Assembly (NCBI GenBank): GCA_030682835.1
Contig: JAUXNG010000094.1
Coordinates: forward strand, 1-64,000
DNA length: 64,000 nt
Reading direction: 5' to 3'
Source of the DNA: Hydrogenophaga sp.
GTDB taxonomy: Bacteria; Pseudomonadota; Gammaproteobacteria; Burkholderiales; Burkholderiaceae_C
Part shown: positions 62,798-64,000 of the stretch, one piece after another
Position numbering within the stretch: position 1 is the first letter of the stretch
Layout of the letters: each line of letters begins with the position of its first letter
Notes under the pieces: model-generated
Told to the model about the DNA's origin: nothing
The model's database searches: none
Seen by the model: only the letters and a program-made list of their open reading frames with translations
Translations under genes and position numbers: made by a program

Positions 62798-64000
62798 ATG
62801 GAGAATGAAATCGTGATTGTGGGCGGCGGTGCGGGTGGGCTGGAGCTGGCCTGCCAGCTGGGACGCCAGCTGGGACCGCAGCGCGTGACGCTGGTGGACC
62901 TGAAGCTGTTCCATATCTGGAAACCCTCGCTCCACGAAGTGGCCGCCGGCACGCTGGACATCCACCAGGAGGGTCTGTCATACGAAATGCTGGCGCACGA
63001 CAACGGCTTCAACTTCGTGCTCGGCCCCATGACCGATCTCGACCTGGAGCGCCGAGACATCGGGGTGGGACCGGTGAACGACGCGATGGGCGAGCAGCTG
63101 ATACCGGCGCGGCGCCTGAGTTTTGCGCAGCTGGTGATCGCCGTGGGCAGTACCGCCAACCACTTCAAGGTACCGGGGGCGGCCGAGCACACCCTGTCGC
63201 TCACCCGGGCCGCGGACGCCGAGCACTTTCGCCTGCGCATGCTCAGCCTGCTCACCAGCGCCGAGCTGCGCAAGAGCCAGGGCGAAGCGGGGCAGGCGCG
63301 CATCGTCATCATCGGCGGCGGGGCCACGGGCGTGGAGCTGGCCGCCGAGCTGCGCGAGGCCAGCGAGGTGCACGCCCGCTACGGTTTTCGCCGGCTGGAC
63401 CCGCACACCGACGTGCGGATCACCCTGCTCGAAGGGGGCGACCGCATCCTGGAACCATTGCCCGACAAGGTGGCGGTGGCCGCCACCGAGCTGCTGCACC
63501 AGCGCTTCGTGCGCATCGAGACCGGCTGCCGCGTGGCGCGGGTCACGCCGCAGGCGGTGACGGATGAGACCGGGCGCGTGTTCCCGGCCGACCTGGTGGT
63601 GTGGGCGGCCGGCACCCAGGCGCCGCCCTTCCTGAAAACCCTGGGCCTACCGTCGAACAAGACCGGCCAGATTGAGGTGGACGCGCACCTGCGCGTGCCC
63701 GATCAGCCCGGCGTGTATGCGCTGGGCGACTGCGCCGCATGCCCCATGCCCGATGGCGGGCGGGTGCCGGCGCGTGCACAGGCTGCGCATCAGCAGGCCA
63801 GCTACCTCTACCGCCAGCTGCTGCGCCGCGCCCGTGGCGAATCCGAACGCGACGCACCCTTTGTGTACCGCGACCGCGGCTCGCTGGTGTCACTGGGCAC
63901 GCGCACGTCGGTGGGCAACCTCATGGGCAACCTGTTCCGCTCGACCTGGTTCGTGCAGGGCACCTTGGCCCGCCTGATGTACCTGAGCCTGCACCTCATG
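62798..64000 (+). CDS. Type II NADH dehydrogenase-like flavoprotein (cut by window end)
   Basis: 401 residues are visible and the frame is still open at the window end. It has two Rossmann loops: FAD loop GGGAGG at 9-14, NAD loop IIGGGATGVELAAEL near 170-185, and the second FAD motif VYALGDCAACP. HIWKPSLHEVAAGTLD and GSLVSLGTRTSVGN match NDH-2 (NADH:quinone oxidoreductase). It probably oxidises NADH at the inner membrane without pumping protons. The C-terminal membrane-attachment region lies beyond the window. Confidence 0.92.
   Translation, partial: MENEIVIVGGGAGGLELACQLGRQLGPQRVTLVDLKLFHIWKPSLHEVAAGTLDIHQEGLSYEMLAHDNGFNFVLGPMTDLDLERRDIGVGPVNDAMGEQLIPARRLSFAQLVIAVGSTANHFKVPGAAEHTLSLTRAADAEHFRLRMLSLLTSAELRKSQGEAGQARIVIIGGGATGVELAAELREASEVHARYGFRRLDPHTDVRITLLEGGDRILEPLPDKVAVAATELLHQRFVRIETGCRVARVTPQAVTDETGRVFPADLVVWAAGTQAPPFLKTLGLPSNKTGQIEVDAHLRVPDQPGVYALGDCAACPMPDGGRVPARAQAAHQQASYLYRQLLRRARGESERDAPFVYRDRGSLVSLGTRTSVGNLMGNLFRSTWFVQGTLARLMYLSLHLM

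Overview
This is one contiguous, very gene-dense, GC-rich stretch of a betaproteobacterial chromosome, most likely from the Comamonadaceae (Hydrogenophaga/Variovorax-like). The inference rests on three things: the housekeeping order (tRNA-CAT, hrcA, nadK, recN, rapZ, mutY; TPR protein, lolB, ispE, tRNA-Gln, prs, rplY, pth; coaD, rsmD, two M16 peptidases, ftsY), a single-domain receptor of the Bug type, and RPEPVEG-encoding palindromes. I found no CRISPR array, phage, insertion sequence or rRNA. No gene-free gap exceeds 300 bases.

Region 1 (1-25.8 kb) is conserved core: the 3' end of pepN, fbp, four tRNAs (Thr-CGT, Arg-ACG, a CAT tRNA that looks like Ile2, Gln-TTG), a secreted PHB-depolymerase-like esterase, heat-shock repressor hrcA, NAD kinase, DNA repair genes (recN, mutY, mutM), a dynamin-like GTPase, outer-membrane lipoprotein sorting (lolB), isoprenoid synthesis (ispE), PRPP synthesis, ribosomal protein L25, CoA synthesis, 16S rRNA methylation, an M16 peptidase pair, ftsY, and an ECF sigma factor with its zinc-finger partner. 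Many neighbours overlap by four bases (ATGA or GTGA), which marks tight operons.

Region 2 (25.8-41 kb) holds a ynjBCD-type ABC importer followed by a ynjF-like CDP-alcohol phosphotransferase, a calcium/cation P-type ATPase, a fusion of a DedA/VTT membrane domain with a mercuric-reductase-like flavoprotein, DUF3047 and DUF4399 proteins, a flavoprotein of the family otherwise found fused to the N-terminus of SelD, a periplasmic rhodanese, a HAD hydrolase, a small methyltransferase-like membrane protein and a MipA/OmpV porin-like protein. Two coding regions here carry in-frame palindromic repeat insertions.

Region 3 (41-48 kb) is the most interesting locus. selD (senC), senB and senA are the three genes of the selenoneine pathway. 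They lie directly beside egtD and egtB, which make hercynine and begin ergothioneine synthesis. EgtD can supply hercynine to both EgtB (sulfur) and SenA (selenium). senB and senA are divergent and their start codons share two bases. A PQQ-type sugar dehydrogenase leads the egtBD operon.

Region 4 (48-64 kb) has a ferritin-like/BON stress operon and then an aldarate catabolic cluster: SDR, alpha-ketoglutarate semialdehyde dehydrogenase, FadR-type GntR regulator, two glucarate-dehydratase-family enolases, a Bug receptor, 5-dehydro-4-deoxyglucarate dehydratase (kdgD) and galactarate dehydratase. Together they would convert glucarate/galactarate to 2-oxoglutarate. The cluster contains a truncated uronate dehydrogenase and a frameshifted 2-hydroxyacid dehydrogenase, and three copies of a candidate operator surround the regulator. 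A Nudix hydrolase, a sorbosone-dehydrogenase-like lipoprotein and a type II NADH dehydrogenase (cut by the window end) close the window.
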